The position numbers and the translations under genes are program-made. Positions 37,215-48,224 of a stretch of 64,000 bases of DNA are shown here, piece after piece. Origin of the DNA: Alopecurus myosuroides (taxonomy: Eukaryota > Streptophyta > Magnoliopsida > Poales > Poaceae); NCBI GenBank assembly GCA_028641055.1, contig CM054060.1, positions 312,965,652 through 313,029,651 on the forward strand, in the 5' to 3' direction. The notes under the pieces were generated by a model. The model searched no databases and was not told the origin of the DNA. It saw nothing but the letters and a program-made list of their open reading frames with translations. The number at the start of each line of letters is the position of its first letter. Position 1 is the first letter of the stretch.

Positions 37215-37719
37215 ATGTCCTCCTTCGGCTCTAGCATTGAGGATTACGCTGCACGTCGTCTTCGACAAATCCAGCAAGACATCAACGTGGGTGCTTTCGC
37301 GGGATGGACGACGGAAGAAGAGATAGATGAAAGGAAGGAACACATGATTAAAAACTTGAGGGAAGAGATCTGGAGGGCTGCAGCAGCACCAACAAGCAAC
37401 CCCACCTTTGTGGGATCCATTAACCCTCAGCGTCGTTACTCTCATAATGTGCGGGGGACCATGCCTCAAGATCAAGACCCAAACATATTTCCTATGTTAT
37501 CTGAAGCACACCGGGTCGCCGATTAATTCTACAAACAATATCGTATTCTCAAGGCCGAGGTAGCAATTCTGGAGGCGGAAAACATTGAGCTTCGTCGTAT
37601 CATCAAAAGCTTTCTATCTCCTCTCCAAATGATTCCAACGCACCACCACCGAAGAAATAATTCGTCATTAGTTTTGGAATCCCCTCGGCTTGTTCCAAGC
37701 TTGGGGGTGCCGCGGTATC
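37215..37719 (+). pseudogene. R1 accessory ORF downstream of pol (coiled-coil, one stop)
   Basis: Starts at ATG 37215 (MSSFGSSIEDYAARRLRQIQ) and is open for 103 codons to a TAA at 37524-37526. The same frame continues after that stop with YRILKAEVAILEAENIELRR, a clear leucine-heptad coiled coil, then a His-rich stretch, to about 37700 or somewhat beyond. The N-terminal half is acidic/basic and helical in character (EEEIDERKEHMIKNLREEIW). Athila-lineage elements carry an extra gene here, envelope-like in some members, but I see no signal peptide or membrane segment in this one. Function unknown. The single stop suggests a once longer protein of about 165 residues. Confidence 0.65.
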
Positions 37720-39353
37720 ACATCACTATCTTTCATATTTTTACTTTTTCAGTAGAGTCACATCATGAGTAGAGAAGTTATCATATAGGATGGTTTGCAG
37801 TATGGAAGTATCTCTCCTTAGTTGGTTATCGTTGTATCTGTTGGTGTGAGTTGCCGGTTTGAAATATTAATGAGAAGTTTCATCATTTACTTTCTGCACA
37901 CCTGATTTCTCCTTAGCTTGTTGTTAGTATTTGGTGTCACTCTGGAGATCATCAAGTTAATCTAGTTGGTTTTGGCAAACTTAGCTTGGGTCAGTAGAAA
38001 TAATATTTTGAGATGCTAGTATAAGAAAGAGGAATTTGCCTATTAGCTCATAAACTTAGTATTCACAAGCTAAGATCGCTTGGGCTTTCAATGAAGATTG
38101 CATGATTGGTTTCATCATATGTATATTTGTTTGTTTTCCATCAACTCTTATGCTGGCTACCCAGCCTTGCTAGCCAAAAACCCTGTACTGAGTATGAGCT
38201 CTACTCGTGCATCCAAACCCTGAAACAAAAACTTGCCATTTCTGTCTACCATACCTACCTATAAGTGGTATTTCACCTCCACTCCAAGAAAATTGCTCAT
38301 GTGCTACCTTTAAAACTTTCAAAATTACTCCTGTTTTGTGTTCCTGTTTTGCTCATGAGGACGTAAATAGAGAATCTTTATCTCACTTCTTGATTGGACT
38401 TCACACATGTGGACTAGTGGCTTCATCCGCTTATCCAAATGCTAGAAGAGCTGGCAGCGGGGTGCCCAACCCCCAAACTAATACACAAATTCTCTTCACT
38501 ATTTTTGCCCCTGATTTGTCAGTCAAATCATAATCATGTAAACAAAAGAGAATGAGGGATGACCTTCTACACCAGTTGCGTCCTTCATATGGGAGCCGCT
38601 CTTGTGAAGTCTAGTTGGCTTGTGACGTACTGTATTTTCTGTTTAACATTCGTTGACACTAGCATACACCTCTCAAAATTAGACACTCCTCCATGGTTTG
38701 TGATTGTTGGCAGGCACTCGAGGATTCGGTTAGCCATGGTTTGTGTAAGATGGATGGGAGGAGTATCATGCATTTTATACCTATGTTTATTAAAATAAAA
38801 GCTCTAGCACATGAGTGATCCATGCTTCCCTCTGCGAAGGGCCTATCTTTTACGTTTATGTTGAGTCAGTAAACACACTCCTTTCTGTCTCCAGCAAGCA
38901 TTTGAGTTGTTGTGATCTCACCATCTATATGTTGATTTATTCAATCATGTTTTCTATCCTTCTTTGTTTAGAACATGCTTTATTATCCGGATGAATATTA
39001 CTTTGAAAGCTATGAATCACTGTAAAAGGATTTTTATAATTAAACATGTTAAGATCTATAATATAAGCCTTGTTAGGAAGACTTCACCTAAGATAAGTAT
39101 GATATCATTAAATGTTCTCTTACCAAGAACGAAGTTTTCCATCACCAATTTTGATTCTCTCTTTTGCATCTTTGTTTGTGACTCCCATTACTCATTTCAA
39201 GTTAAGTTATATGAGAGGAAGTTATTGTCTATAATGATTGGTGCATAGATAAATGTGATGCTTCTTATCCGTATTTTATTTATTGACTCTTCACTCCATA
39301 AACCTGTGGTCATGTTTACTGAGTTCAGTTTCGCTTGGGGACAAGCGAGGTCT
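37720..39353 (+). other. R1 3' non-coding region
   Basis: 1.6 kb without a convincing frame; small frames at 38207-38533 and 38559-38798 have no recognised domain. Just before it, CTTGGGGGTGCCGCGG near 37700-37715 resembles a second, internal polypurine-like tract. Long 3' non-coding regions are common in Athila-type elements. Confidence 0.55.
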
Positions 39354-39368
39354 AATCTTGGGGGGAGT
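39354..39368 (+). other. R1 polypurine tract
   Basis: A purine-rich run (CTTGGGGGGAGT) lies immediately before the TGATACATCC start of the 3' LTR. Fixes the plus orientation of R1. Confidence 0.85.
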
Positions 39369-40869
39369 TGATACATCCATTCTGCATCACTATTTTATAT
39401 CATAATTTGCTGTTGTTCATTGATATATTTCATATTGGAGCATGCTACTTATGTTATTTCACCTATTTTGCATGTTTTCCCATAATTGGAGAGTTGAACC
39501 CCGGAGTTAGAATTCTGCTAGAAAACAGAGCGTCAGGATACCATATTCGCGAAGATCAGAGCACCTCAAAAATCATCGGAAAGTTCCTATTTCACCCGAA
39601 GAAGAAGGAAGCCAAAAGGGGAGCCGGAGGTGGACCACCAAGGGCCCTGACCATGCCTAGGCGAGGGCCCACCCCTGGCCGCGCCTGCGGGTGGTGAGGA
39701 AGCCCTGGCCCACCTCTGGCTTGCCCCTTCGACATACTTCATCCCCCGGAAACCCTAAGACACGGGGAATCATCGAGGATTCTTTCCGCCGCCTCTGCTA
39801 GACGAAAAACAACAGGGAGAGAAAAGCTCTCCGGCAGAGAGAATTTTGTCGGTGAAATTCCTTCCCGGAGGGGGAAATCAACGCCATCTTCACCATCATC
39901 AAGCTGGAATTCATCGGGATCATCATCGTCATCATCATCATCATCTCCACCATCATCACCCTCAGCTCCACTCCGTTCCGCTGTAACATCTAGGGTTGCA
40001 TCTTGTCTATTTCATAGGGGAAACTTTCCCGGTGGTGATTACTACTTATAGTTGATGCTACTGAGTGAAACCATTGGATTAGGTTTATGTCCAGATTGTT
40101 AATCACCATTATATCACCTCTGATCATGATCCATATGATGTCTTGTGAGTAGTTCGTGTTGTTCTTGAGGACATGGGAGAAGTCAAGTTCTTAGTAGTGA
40201 AGTAATGTTCAGTAATATTTAAGTTGTGGTGTTATTCTTCTAGCGGTGTCATGTGAACGTCGACTACATGATACTTCACCATTTATGGGCCTAGGGGAAT
40301 GCATCGTGTATTTGTCTACTAATTGTGGGGTTGCCGGAGTGACAGAAACCTAAACCCCCGTTAGGAAACCATTACAGGAGGGAGCATAGGATCCCGGAGT
40401 TTAAAGCCGTGGTTAGATTTATTTATTAATTACTTTCTTTTAGTTGCGTATACTTGCAAGGGGTATAATCACAAGTATGTATTAGTCTTGGATGGGACGG
40501 TACATTAGCATAGGTTTACCCACACAACACTTATCAAAACACTAAAGATTATTCAGCGGCATGAAACAACAGCACTTGACAGAAACCACCCGTGTGTCCT
40601 CGAGAACGTTTGTTAATCATAAGTAAACCCACCGGCTTGTCCTTTGCTGAAGAAAGGATTGAGCCACTTGCTGCAATTATTATTACTGCATTTTATTTAC
40701 TCGCACTTTATTTATCTGCAATATCAAAAACCCCTACAAATTTGTCTTTCAGCATTTACAGTTATTCCTTCATCGAAACTGCTTGTCAACACCTTCTGTT
40801 CCTTGTTGGGTTCGACACTATCATTTATCGGAAGTACTACGATACACCCCCTATACTTGTGGGTCATCA
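39369..40869 (+). repeat. R1 3' LTR
   Basis: 1,501 bp, starting TGATACATCCATTCTGC and ending CCCCTATACTTGTGGGTCATCA-type sequence (last bases GGGTCATCA at 40861-40869). Contains a GC-rich part at about 39590-39780, AAACCCTAA at 39750-39758 and an ATC/GTC trinucleotide run at about 39897-39960. The downstream flank CCGCC (40870-40874) would be the target duplication, but the left partner is missing. Confidence 0.85.
39917..39960. repeat. (ATC)n-like imperfect microsatellite
   Basis: Imperfect ATC/CATCAT repeats within the R1 3' LTR leader region. Confidence 0.8.
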
Positions 40870-41563
40870 CCGCCTAGTTCCTGAGTAGCTGTTCGAGAAC
40901 AAAATAGAAGCATTACTATTCTTCGAATGTAACATCTATTGTAATGCTATATATCTTTTGTATGAAACAACTATTCCCCCTTTTGTAGTAAGATTTGAGT
41001 CTTTGCAAGTTTTGTAAGTTTTAATTCCTTTTCCTTCTAAGTTATCTAGCTTACATGTTTTGACTGTCCTTAGTGTTGAAATGGCTCAATAATACTTAAT
41101 ATTCATGCCAAGTGACTGGGTTTCGGCCTATCAGTCGAAACTCGGAAACATGGATTGTACTTAGGCATTTTTACTTACTAATTCTAGTGACCCAACATAC
41201 AAACTATTAGATAATACTTAGGAAAAAGTAAGGAATTTTGGAAAACTATGAAACTCAGGCACACAGGCACAATCTGCGTTTCCTTAGTCCTTCTAGGTTG
41301 TGAAAGCATTCAATTTTTTAACAACGAGCATGCATGCACAATTCGGGTTAACATTGAAGCATTTTGAAAGATCATTGGGAAATAGATAAGGTGGACTTAT
41401 GCTTTGAATGAAAATAAACAGATAAAACAGAAATGCATGAATTCCGACAACTTTATTTCATGATCTCAAAGATGTTTACATAGAAATTGAACTAAGTTTA
41501 GAAGGGACGTAACTGCTGGATGCTCCAGGGTCTCTTTGTCTCTCCTAGTTAGACATCTATCTT
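40870..41563 (-). other. D 3' non-coding region
   Basis: No coding frame; lies between the integrase stop of D and the R1 LTR edge. Expected to be the 3' untranslated region of D. D's 3' LTR is not present in the window. Confidence 0.55.
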
Positions 41564-42877
41564 TCACTTTCTCTTGCGATTCGAGTTTTTAGGATCATCT
41601 TCCGTATCTCGGCTATCTACAAGGTAGTATGATCCATTTTTCATAGCCTTGCTAATGACAAACGGTCCCTCCCAAACTGGGGCTAATTTGTGCTTCCTTT
41701 CATGTACCAATATTAGCACCAAATCACCTTCTTTAAAAGAACGATGTTTGATTTTCCGACTATGATAACGTCGCAGCCCTTGCTGATAAATGGCGGATCT
41801 TTGTAGCACAAGTTCTCGTTCTTCTTCAAAGAGATCGACGACATCCTGTCGTGGTTTTCGGCATCCGAGTCATCGTAAGCCTGCACTCTTGGGCTATCAT
41901 GGATCGTGTCCGTAGGAAGCACGGCTTCTGCACCATAAACCAGGAAAAAGGGTGTTTGCCCTGTTGATCTATTCGGCGTCGTTCGAATACTCCAAAGTAC
42001 AGAAGATAATTCTTCTGCCCATGCACCAGCTGCTCTGTGAAGAGGAGATTCGAGTCTTGGGCGTATTCCTTGTAGGATTGAGCTATTCATTCTTTCAACC
42101 TGCACATTGGATTGCGTGTGTGCCACAGATCCGAGATCGAGGCAAATTCCCGTTATCCGTGATTATGTTGTGATTATGCATGGTTTGCCAACTCTCCAAT
42201 GGAGAAATTTTTCCCGTTATCCATGATTATGCTGTGTGGAATGCCGTATCTCATGAAAATGTCAATGACAAAATTTCTGGCAGTCGCACCGTCAAGTTTT
42301 TTGATGGGTTTCGCCTCCACCCACTTGGTACACTTATCCACTACAACGAGTAGATGTGTAAGTCCACCTCTTGTAGTTTTGAATGGTCACATCATATCTA
42401 GCCCACAGACCGCAAATGTTCATGTAATGGGGATAGTTTTGAGTGCTTGGCTGGCATATTCGTCTGCTTGGCATAATATTGACATCCGGCACATGTGTTT
42501 ACTATGTGTTTCGCGTCTGTCTTGGCTGTGAGCCAGAAAAACCCTACACGGAATGCTTTTTTAACTATGCTTTTTGACTGAGCATGATGTCCGCAATCTG
42601 CTACATGGATTTCTTGCAATATTTCTCGGCTTTCTTCTGGCGAAATACATCACCAAAAATTCCGATAGTACTGCGTTTATACGGGCAACCATTGATTACC
42701 GTGTATCCTTTGCATCAGCGTTGTATCTGCCTTTGCAAGACTTCGTCTGCTCCATCCGAGAGCTTCTGATCAACTAAGAAGTTTAAGTATGGAATTGTCC
42801 AATCCGAGTTAACGAGCGGAACTTCTATTGACTCGGAAACTAGAGGATAGTCAATATCTCCGCCTTTTATTGATGGT
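41564..42877 (-). pseudogene. D integrase (broken)
   Basis: From the right: VPLVNSDWTIPYLNFLVDQ linker, HHCC finger (HVADCGHH near 42605; CAGCQYYAKQ near 42460), catalytic core with CGLDMM near 42400, IIMDNGKNFS near 42225, and HTQSNVQVERMN near 42110, then a C-terminal part LVHERKHKLAPVWEGPFVIS ending near 41564. Breaks are an in-frame TGA after CGLDMM, a TAG or TAA near the finger, and a local duplication at about 42143-42262 that inserts a stop between the second Asp and the Glu region. The integrase would insert the cDNA copy; this one cannot function. Confidence 0.85.
42143..42262. repeat. ~60-bp local duplication in D integrase
   Basis: TTCCCGTTATCCGTGATTAT at about 42148 and TTCCCGTTATCCATGATTAT at about 42209, each followed by G(T/C)TGTG, about 60 bp apart. 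The segment in the right-hand copy corresponds to the MDNGKNF core motif; the extra copy disrupts the frame between the catalytic residues. Confidence 0.75.
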
Positions 42878-43397
42878 TGATGACTCCCAAGTGCGGGAGA
42901 TCAAATGTAGTACCTTTCGATAAGTATTTGAGTGTCGAACCCACGAGGAGCTGAAGGTAAGCTATCTATTCTCTAAAGCCCTATAACCCTCTTATATGGC
43001 TGTTTATGCAAAGCAATAAGTTTGACTAAAAGGAACTAATTAATTAAAAGCAAGTGACGTGGAGTGTGGTTTGTCTAGTAACTAGTGAAGCAAGTTTAAA
43101 ATGCAAGTAATCCTAAAGCAAGTTTCTAAAGTATCAAGCCGCTAATATCTCAAGTATCTAAAGGGAACAAGTGTTCTAGCAATAGGTGTTTCGTTCGTGT
43201 GGTTGTCACAATTAGTGAATCACATGTTTTAGTCTTAGTTGTTTCTTCTAGGAAGGAGACATGAATAGGTATAGTCAAGTAAATGATCTACAACCCCTTA
43301 TGATGGATCATGTGGCTAAGTAAATGACTGCACAAGATTGATTAAGACATAAAGTCCCACCATAGCCTTACGTTCTAAGGTCCCCTATATATATCCC

Positions 43398-46300
43398 TGT
43401 GACGCCCCGAGATCGGGCACTATGCAGATTTCAGCATTCCCGCCAAATCCACATAATAACCGATTCCAGGTTGCCACTTATGATAACATTACAGCAGTTC
43501 ACGACTATTCCACAATTACAACAGAATCAGATAGATACAAGATGACTCAGACGAGCCAGGGATACAACTGATACATTACAAAGATCCAAAAAAAAATAAC
43601 AGCGGAAGAAACAACATATCGTCCGTCTACGGACAAGATCCAAATTGGACTAAGAGTCCTGAAGATAACCGAGCGCGTCCAATCCCTGCCCAGGCCAAGC
43701 CGGAGGGATTCCCAAGCTAACGTCGTCAGACTTCAAACCTGTTGACTGCAATTTGGAATTTGCAGCCACGAAAGAGATTCGTGGGTCAGTACGGTTAAGT
43801 ACTGGCAAGGGGGATAAAACCCATACACACAAGATACCGGCGTAGCCAGTCATCACAAGATACAAATACTTTAGGATCAATGGAAAGGAAGGGGTTATTG
43901 CAAATAAGCGACAGCAGGCTGCACTAACCAACTACAGAGAGATACTACAACTTCCGGCTAACAGAAAGGGGATAAGATCGAGTATTGTAACCAACTGAAA
44001 GATAACTTCAAACAAACCCATCTTGGATCTCGCCCCTTATCCGAAGAAGCAATCCGAGGATAACTCACACAGTTAGATTAATGATGGTTCAGATTATTGT
44101 GTCAATAAGCCTATTACTAGTCAAGTTGTTAATCATGGGGTGAAAGATTGTTAATCATTAGGTTTAAGTTGTCCTGAGTACTTGTTAGCCAGTACTTTCA
44201 CCAAGTAATCCATAACCGCGGAAAACACGGCTTCTCGAGAAGATTATCCCTGCAGGGTTGCACCAATTTAGCCGTACACGCAAGAATAACCCGCCAGATG
44301 GGGAGCTAACCCACCAAGCGAGGTACTCTACACAACTCAACTCTTCTTCGCATCAAGCCCAAAGAACCTTGGGCGCACGGCTAATCGAGCCCCGAAGAAA
44401 AGGGACCCTCATAGCACTCTAAGACCGTGTCCCCCTATATGCCGACTACGAAAGTTCCACCCGGGTACCAAGGGCTCGCAAGATCATGAATGCAGCAAAT
44501 GGAAAACCCGAACTAAATGAGGCGATTTGGACGAGATGCGAATCGAGTCAAATTGAGGGGGGCGCCCATACTCGCTTCCCACATGCGGTTAGTGCGCTCA
44601 TCATGGATCAGTAGACAAGACCCTTTTCCTATTAGGGTCGACACTAGCAGGCCTCAAAACCACAAGGGCCTCCTGCCGGTGCCTTATCACCAAATTATTA
44701 TTTAACAATAACAGTAGCATGATTGATTGATTGATTAAACATCGAGCCCCCCAGAACATAATGGAATAATAACAGAAAGTAACGGGTAACAGACTCGAGC
44801 AAAACAACCTAAGCATGCTAGTAAGACACGGGCACAAGCAATGGTTATAGGTGTGGAGGTGAGGCAATATCAGGGTTAAAGGATTCATGTGATAGGTTCG
44901 TAACAGAAACAACTACTACTAAGGCTAGCAGAACAGAACAACGGAAAGTATCGGTAACAAGTGATGAAAGGCAGCCATTTGGCAGCAAGTGAGTATACTT
45001 GCCTGAGATCCCGCAAGGTAGCAGAACTTGTCGTTGCTCACATCATCTCAACGTCCTATCCGGGAAGAAGCAATGAACCTCGAACAAACACCGGATGCAA
45101 CAATTACTACTACGGCAAAAGATCTAGCATGATCAAGATATGGATGCATGACAATTTAATGGATGCATAGAAATAAACTGGTTGACATGATAAACAGATT
45201 TAAATGGACCCATATGCAATTTGAGTTGCATAGGAAAATCCCATGAATTATGGTTGAAACAATTGTTTTCCAACTAATCAACAGGTGTAGGTGGATTAGC
45301 ATGATGCATGGATGAGGAAAACAACAAAATAACAACAATAGAATCAATTGGAAATAAGGTTTAACCATTATGAAATTCACTTATTAAGTTTTGGAATTTT
45401 TGGTTACTTAAGGGTGTCACACAAGCATTTGGTTGTTTTCATCAAGTTAAATTGTTCAAAACTGATAGCAAAGTTTATATTTGAAAAGAACATCAAATTT
45501 TAGTTGGATTACATGTTTCAAATATTGAAATTGGAGTTAGGATAATTTAATTATGAATTAAACAATATTAAACAAGTTTTAATTGAATTTAATTCAAGTT
45601 TGCATATTATTTGAATTTTATTTGTTCAAAACATAAATTCAAATTCATATTTGAAAAGTTCACACTTTGATGGTTTGAAAACATATTTTGCATGTTCAAA
45701 ATTATTTTATTTTGAGCAAGTTATTATTTTGGCAATTTTAAATGCAATAAACAAGAAACAGTTGTTTTCAGCAATTTAAATTATTCAAAACAGCCAACAA
45801 AATTTATATTTGAAAAGTACATGAAAAGTTGATTGGAAAACATATTTAGTTTGTTGAAATTGGAATTTTTATGCCCAAGTTATGAATTTTGCAAGTTTAA
45901 GTGAATTTAACAAGAATTCAAATGTTTCACCAATTTAAAATATTCAAAACAGTAAACAAATTTTATATTTGGATAGAACATTTAATTTGGGACAGAAAAC
46001 ATATTTAAAAAGTTAAAATTGGAGTTAAAATGATTTTCTTATGCAATTTACAAGATATAGTGCAAATCTGCCATTTTTTATGATCTAGGGACTTAGGAAA
46101 TATTTTTCAGGGATCTAGAAATTATTGCCAGGGGCCTAGGTGTGATTCCTGGAAGTTTCTGGGTCAAAACAATTGTGGAAAAAAGGATTTGGTTTTATGG
46201 GTGCAGGGGGGATCGAACCCTGCACCTCAGTGCTGCGCTCAAGGGAACCAACCAACTAAGCTGTGCGCTGATTTGTGTGGAAAGGGGGTACGGGGGGGTA

Positions 46301-47747
46301 TGAGGTATAGTGTGCGGGTGTTAGCTGAAATTTAACTGAACTCAACGGAGATGGCATCTCTGTACCTGACGAACTGCAACTGGGATCGATGGGTTGCAGA
46401 TCGGGAGGGCGGTGGACACAGGGGGCATTAGACCACGCACCAACGCTACCCTAACGCATTCGAACAGATCGGAGTGGCCCATCGGAAAGGATCAACCAGC
46501 TGCTGTCCCAGCGCGAGCATGTTTCTGACGAACAGAAACATTGGGACAGAGAGAAACGGACGGCGACCAGGGGGAATAGCGGCGAGCTGGGGCGGTACCT
46601 GGCGATGGCGCCTTCTGCAATCTTGGTGATGGCGGGTTGCTTGTTCCATTCCCGGGAACAGATCCTCCTCGAGGTGAAGGTGGTGGCCGGTGATGAGGGG
46701 AGACGGTGGAGCTACGGTGGTGTTCAGGTTTCAGGTGTCGATGGTTCAGAGAAGGACGAGCAGAGAGGAGGGGGATGGCGGCGATGGGAAGGAGGGGCTA
46801 GCTAGGGTTTGCAGCTGAGGGGGTAGGGGGTAGGTTCTTAAGGAGGAGGAAGCCCTGTACGGCAAGCATCTGGAGGGGGGGAAGGATGATCATGCGGTTC
46901 TGAACGAGTTCGTACAGGTGACAGCGACAGGAAGGAAGAAGACAGAAAAGAGAGGGGGTAGTGGGCTAGGAGGTTGGTGGGCTTAGGGGAAGAAAAGGAG
47001 AGGATGGGGTGGGCTGGTTCTTCTCCTTGGGATTTCCTTTTTATTTTTATTTTTTGTAAAAAGAAATAAAAGGAAGAGAGAGAAAGGGTAGGGGTTTTGG
47101 GGTGGTTTTTTGCATCAAATAATTTTATTACTTTTCCAAAACAGGAAAAAGAAAGCAATGTTAGCATAATGTTCACAAGGTGGACATTTTAATTGAATTA
47201 AAGTTGTTTAGTTGAAAATTTCCAAATAGGGTTTTGAGGTTTGTATTTTGATAATTAATTTTATTAAGTTGCAAAACAATAACCAAAAGCAAAGGTTAGG
47301 TAATGATTTTCAAAATTGGAATATTAGTTTGATGTTTAAGTGGTTAGTGGAATTTCAAATAATGTTTGATTTGGGGAGTTTTGGAAATAAGCAAATTTTA
47401 TTTAATAAGTTCAAGCAATTACAAACATTATTGAATTTAATTGGTTTGCAAAATTTTAATATTTAAACATGATAATTAAGATTGATTGGATTTGAATGCT
47501 TGGAAATTGCCATTAGGGTTTTTAACAAAAGGGAAGAAATTTTGATTAACATGCAATTGATTAAAACAAATTCAATCATTGAAAAACAATGGAGGGGTTT
47601 TGGTTGCAAGTTTGAAATTGGAAGTTTTGAGCAAGGGGTGGAAGTTTAAATTGTTTTGAAATTTCCAGTTGTGATGCAAACATGGTGCAATGCAATGTGA
47701 TGCATATGATGCAAGCAAAACAAACAGGTAACACCCCAGGTGTTACA
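43398..47747 (-). repeat. Element E left LTR (complete)
   Basis: 4,350 bp, starting TGTGACGCCCCGAGATCGGG and ending CCAGGTGTTACA on the plus strand. Both edges carry short palindromes. AT-rich in the middle (45380-46080), GC-rich at 46330-46900, telobox on the minus strand at 46802-46810, tRNA-like segment at 46198-46268. Confidence 0.93.
46198..46268 (-). other. tRNA-like segment with A and B boxes in E left LTR
   Basis: On the minus strand CAGCTTAGTTGG (46252-46263) matches the Pol III A box at all but the first position, and GGTTCGATCCC (46209-46219) matches the B box, about 32 bases further. The B box sits in the loop of a 9-bp perfect hairpin (GGTGCAGGG / CCCTGCACC). No regular acceptor stem or anticodon arm can be drawn, so it is a tRNA-derived remnant rather than a working tRNA gene. 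The second copy is at 51024-51095. Confidence 0.55.
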
Positions 47748-48224
47748 GACGACACCACTAACAAGGGATTGCGCCCTCGCAATCCACCTGCTAACCCGGG
47801 AGGGGAAAGAAGTTCGACTATCGATTCTTCGTGCTTCCAGTTGATCTCCTCGACACCACTAACAAGGGATTCTTGCTCGGAGTGACGACGATGTTCTTCC
47901 ACCAGGAATCTTCCGATGATCGAACCTATTAGGTTAAAGGCTCAGAAAACGTCCACCCACGTAGGATCCTAACACTTTGAAAGATAGACAAGGGGGAAAA
48001 ACTCCAAAACAAATAAGATGGGAGGGGAATTAGAATAGGGATAAGGAGAAAACAAGAATCCTATCGAGATGTTTTTCCAAAATAGTTTAGCAGAAATAGT
48101 TTTTGACACTCTAGAAACAACGATCGTTAGCTAGGTTAACCTACAGGCTTTGCGGACCCGTTGCTTCGATAACCATTCGTATCGAAACAATATCGGGAAT
48201 CGGAACCAAGGCTCTGATACCATT
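47748..48224 (-). other. Element E interior, 477 bp
   Basis: Contains two copies of GACACCACTAACAAGGGATT, near 47751 and 47852, and the primer site at 48210-48222. No open frame of interest. No clear polypurine tract next to the left LTR. The interior looks like the remains of a larger domain after deletion. Confidence 0.85.
48210..48222 (-). other. Element E primer binding site (initiator tRNA-Met)
   Basis: TGGTATCAGAGCC on the minus strand, two bases from the right LTR edge at 48225. Confidence 0.9.

Larger units (their letters stand above)
11525..40869 (+). mobile_element. R1: Athila-like Ty3/Gypsy retrotransposon, interrupted by two insertions
   Basis: R1 remains in four blocks: protease start (11525-11665), protease to integrase (17641-20658), integrase end to polypurine tract (36458-39368) and 3' LTR (39369-40869). 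Two younger insertions (11666-17635 and 20659-36452) have perfect 5-bp duplications, and the reading frame resumes across both. The gag gene and 5' LTR are missing; the left side abuts LTR G. The polyprotein order PR-RT-RNase H-IN and an extra ORF between pol and the 3' LTR fit the Athila lineage. The 3' LTR ends at 40869 against the 3' untranslated part of element D, so R1 inserted into D. Its own target duplication cannot be tested because the left end is gone. Confidence 0.85.

Noticed and set aside
37039..37326. Plus-strand frame upstream of and overlapping the accessory ORF as a second gene
   Set aside because: It crosses non-coding spacer and reads the accessory ORF in a different frame with no domain; the ATG at 37215 gives the coherent helical protein.
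38207..38798. Small frames in the R1 3' region as an envelope gene
   Set aside because: No signal peptide, membrane helix or conserved Cys pattern; the two frames are in different phases without similarity to known proteins.
46198..46268. A functional tRNA gene
   Set aside because: A and B boxes are present but no acceptor stem, anticodon loop or regular cloverleaf can be drawn; the hairpin merges the T stem with what should be the acceptor.
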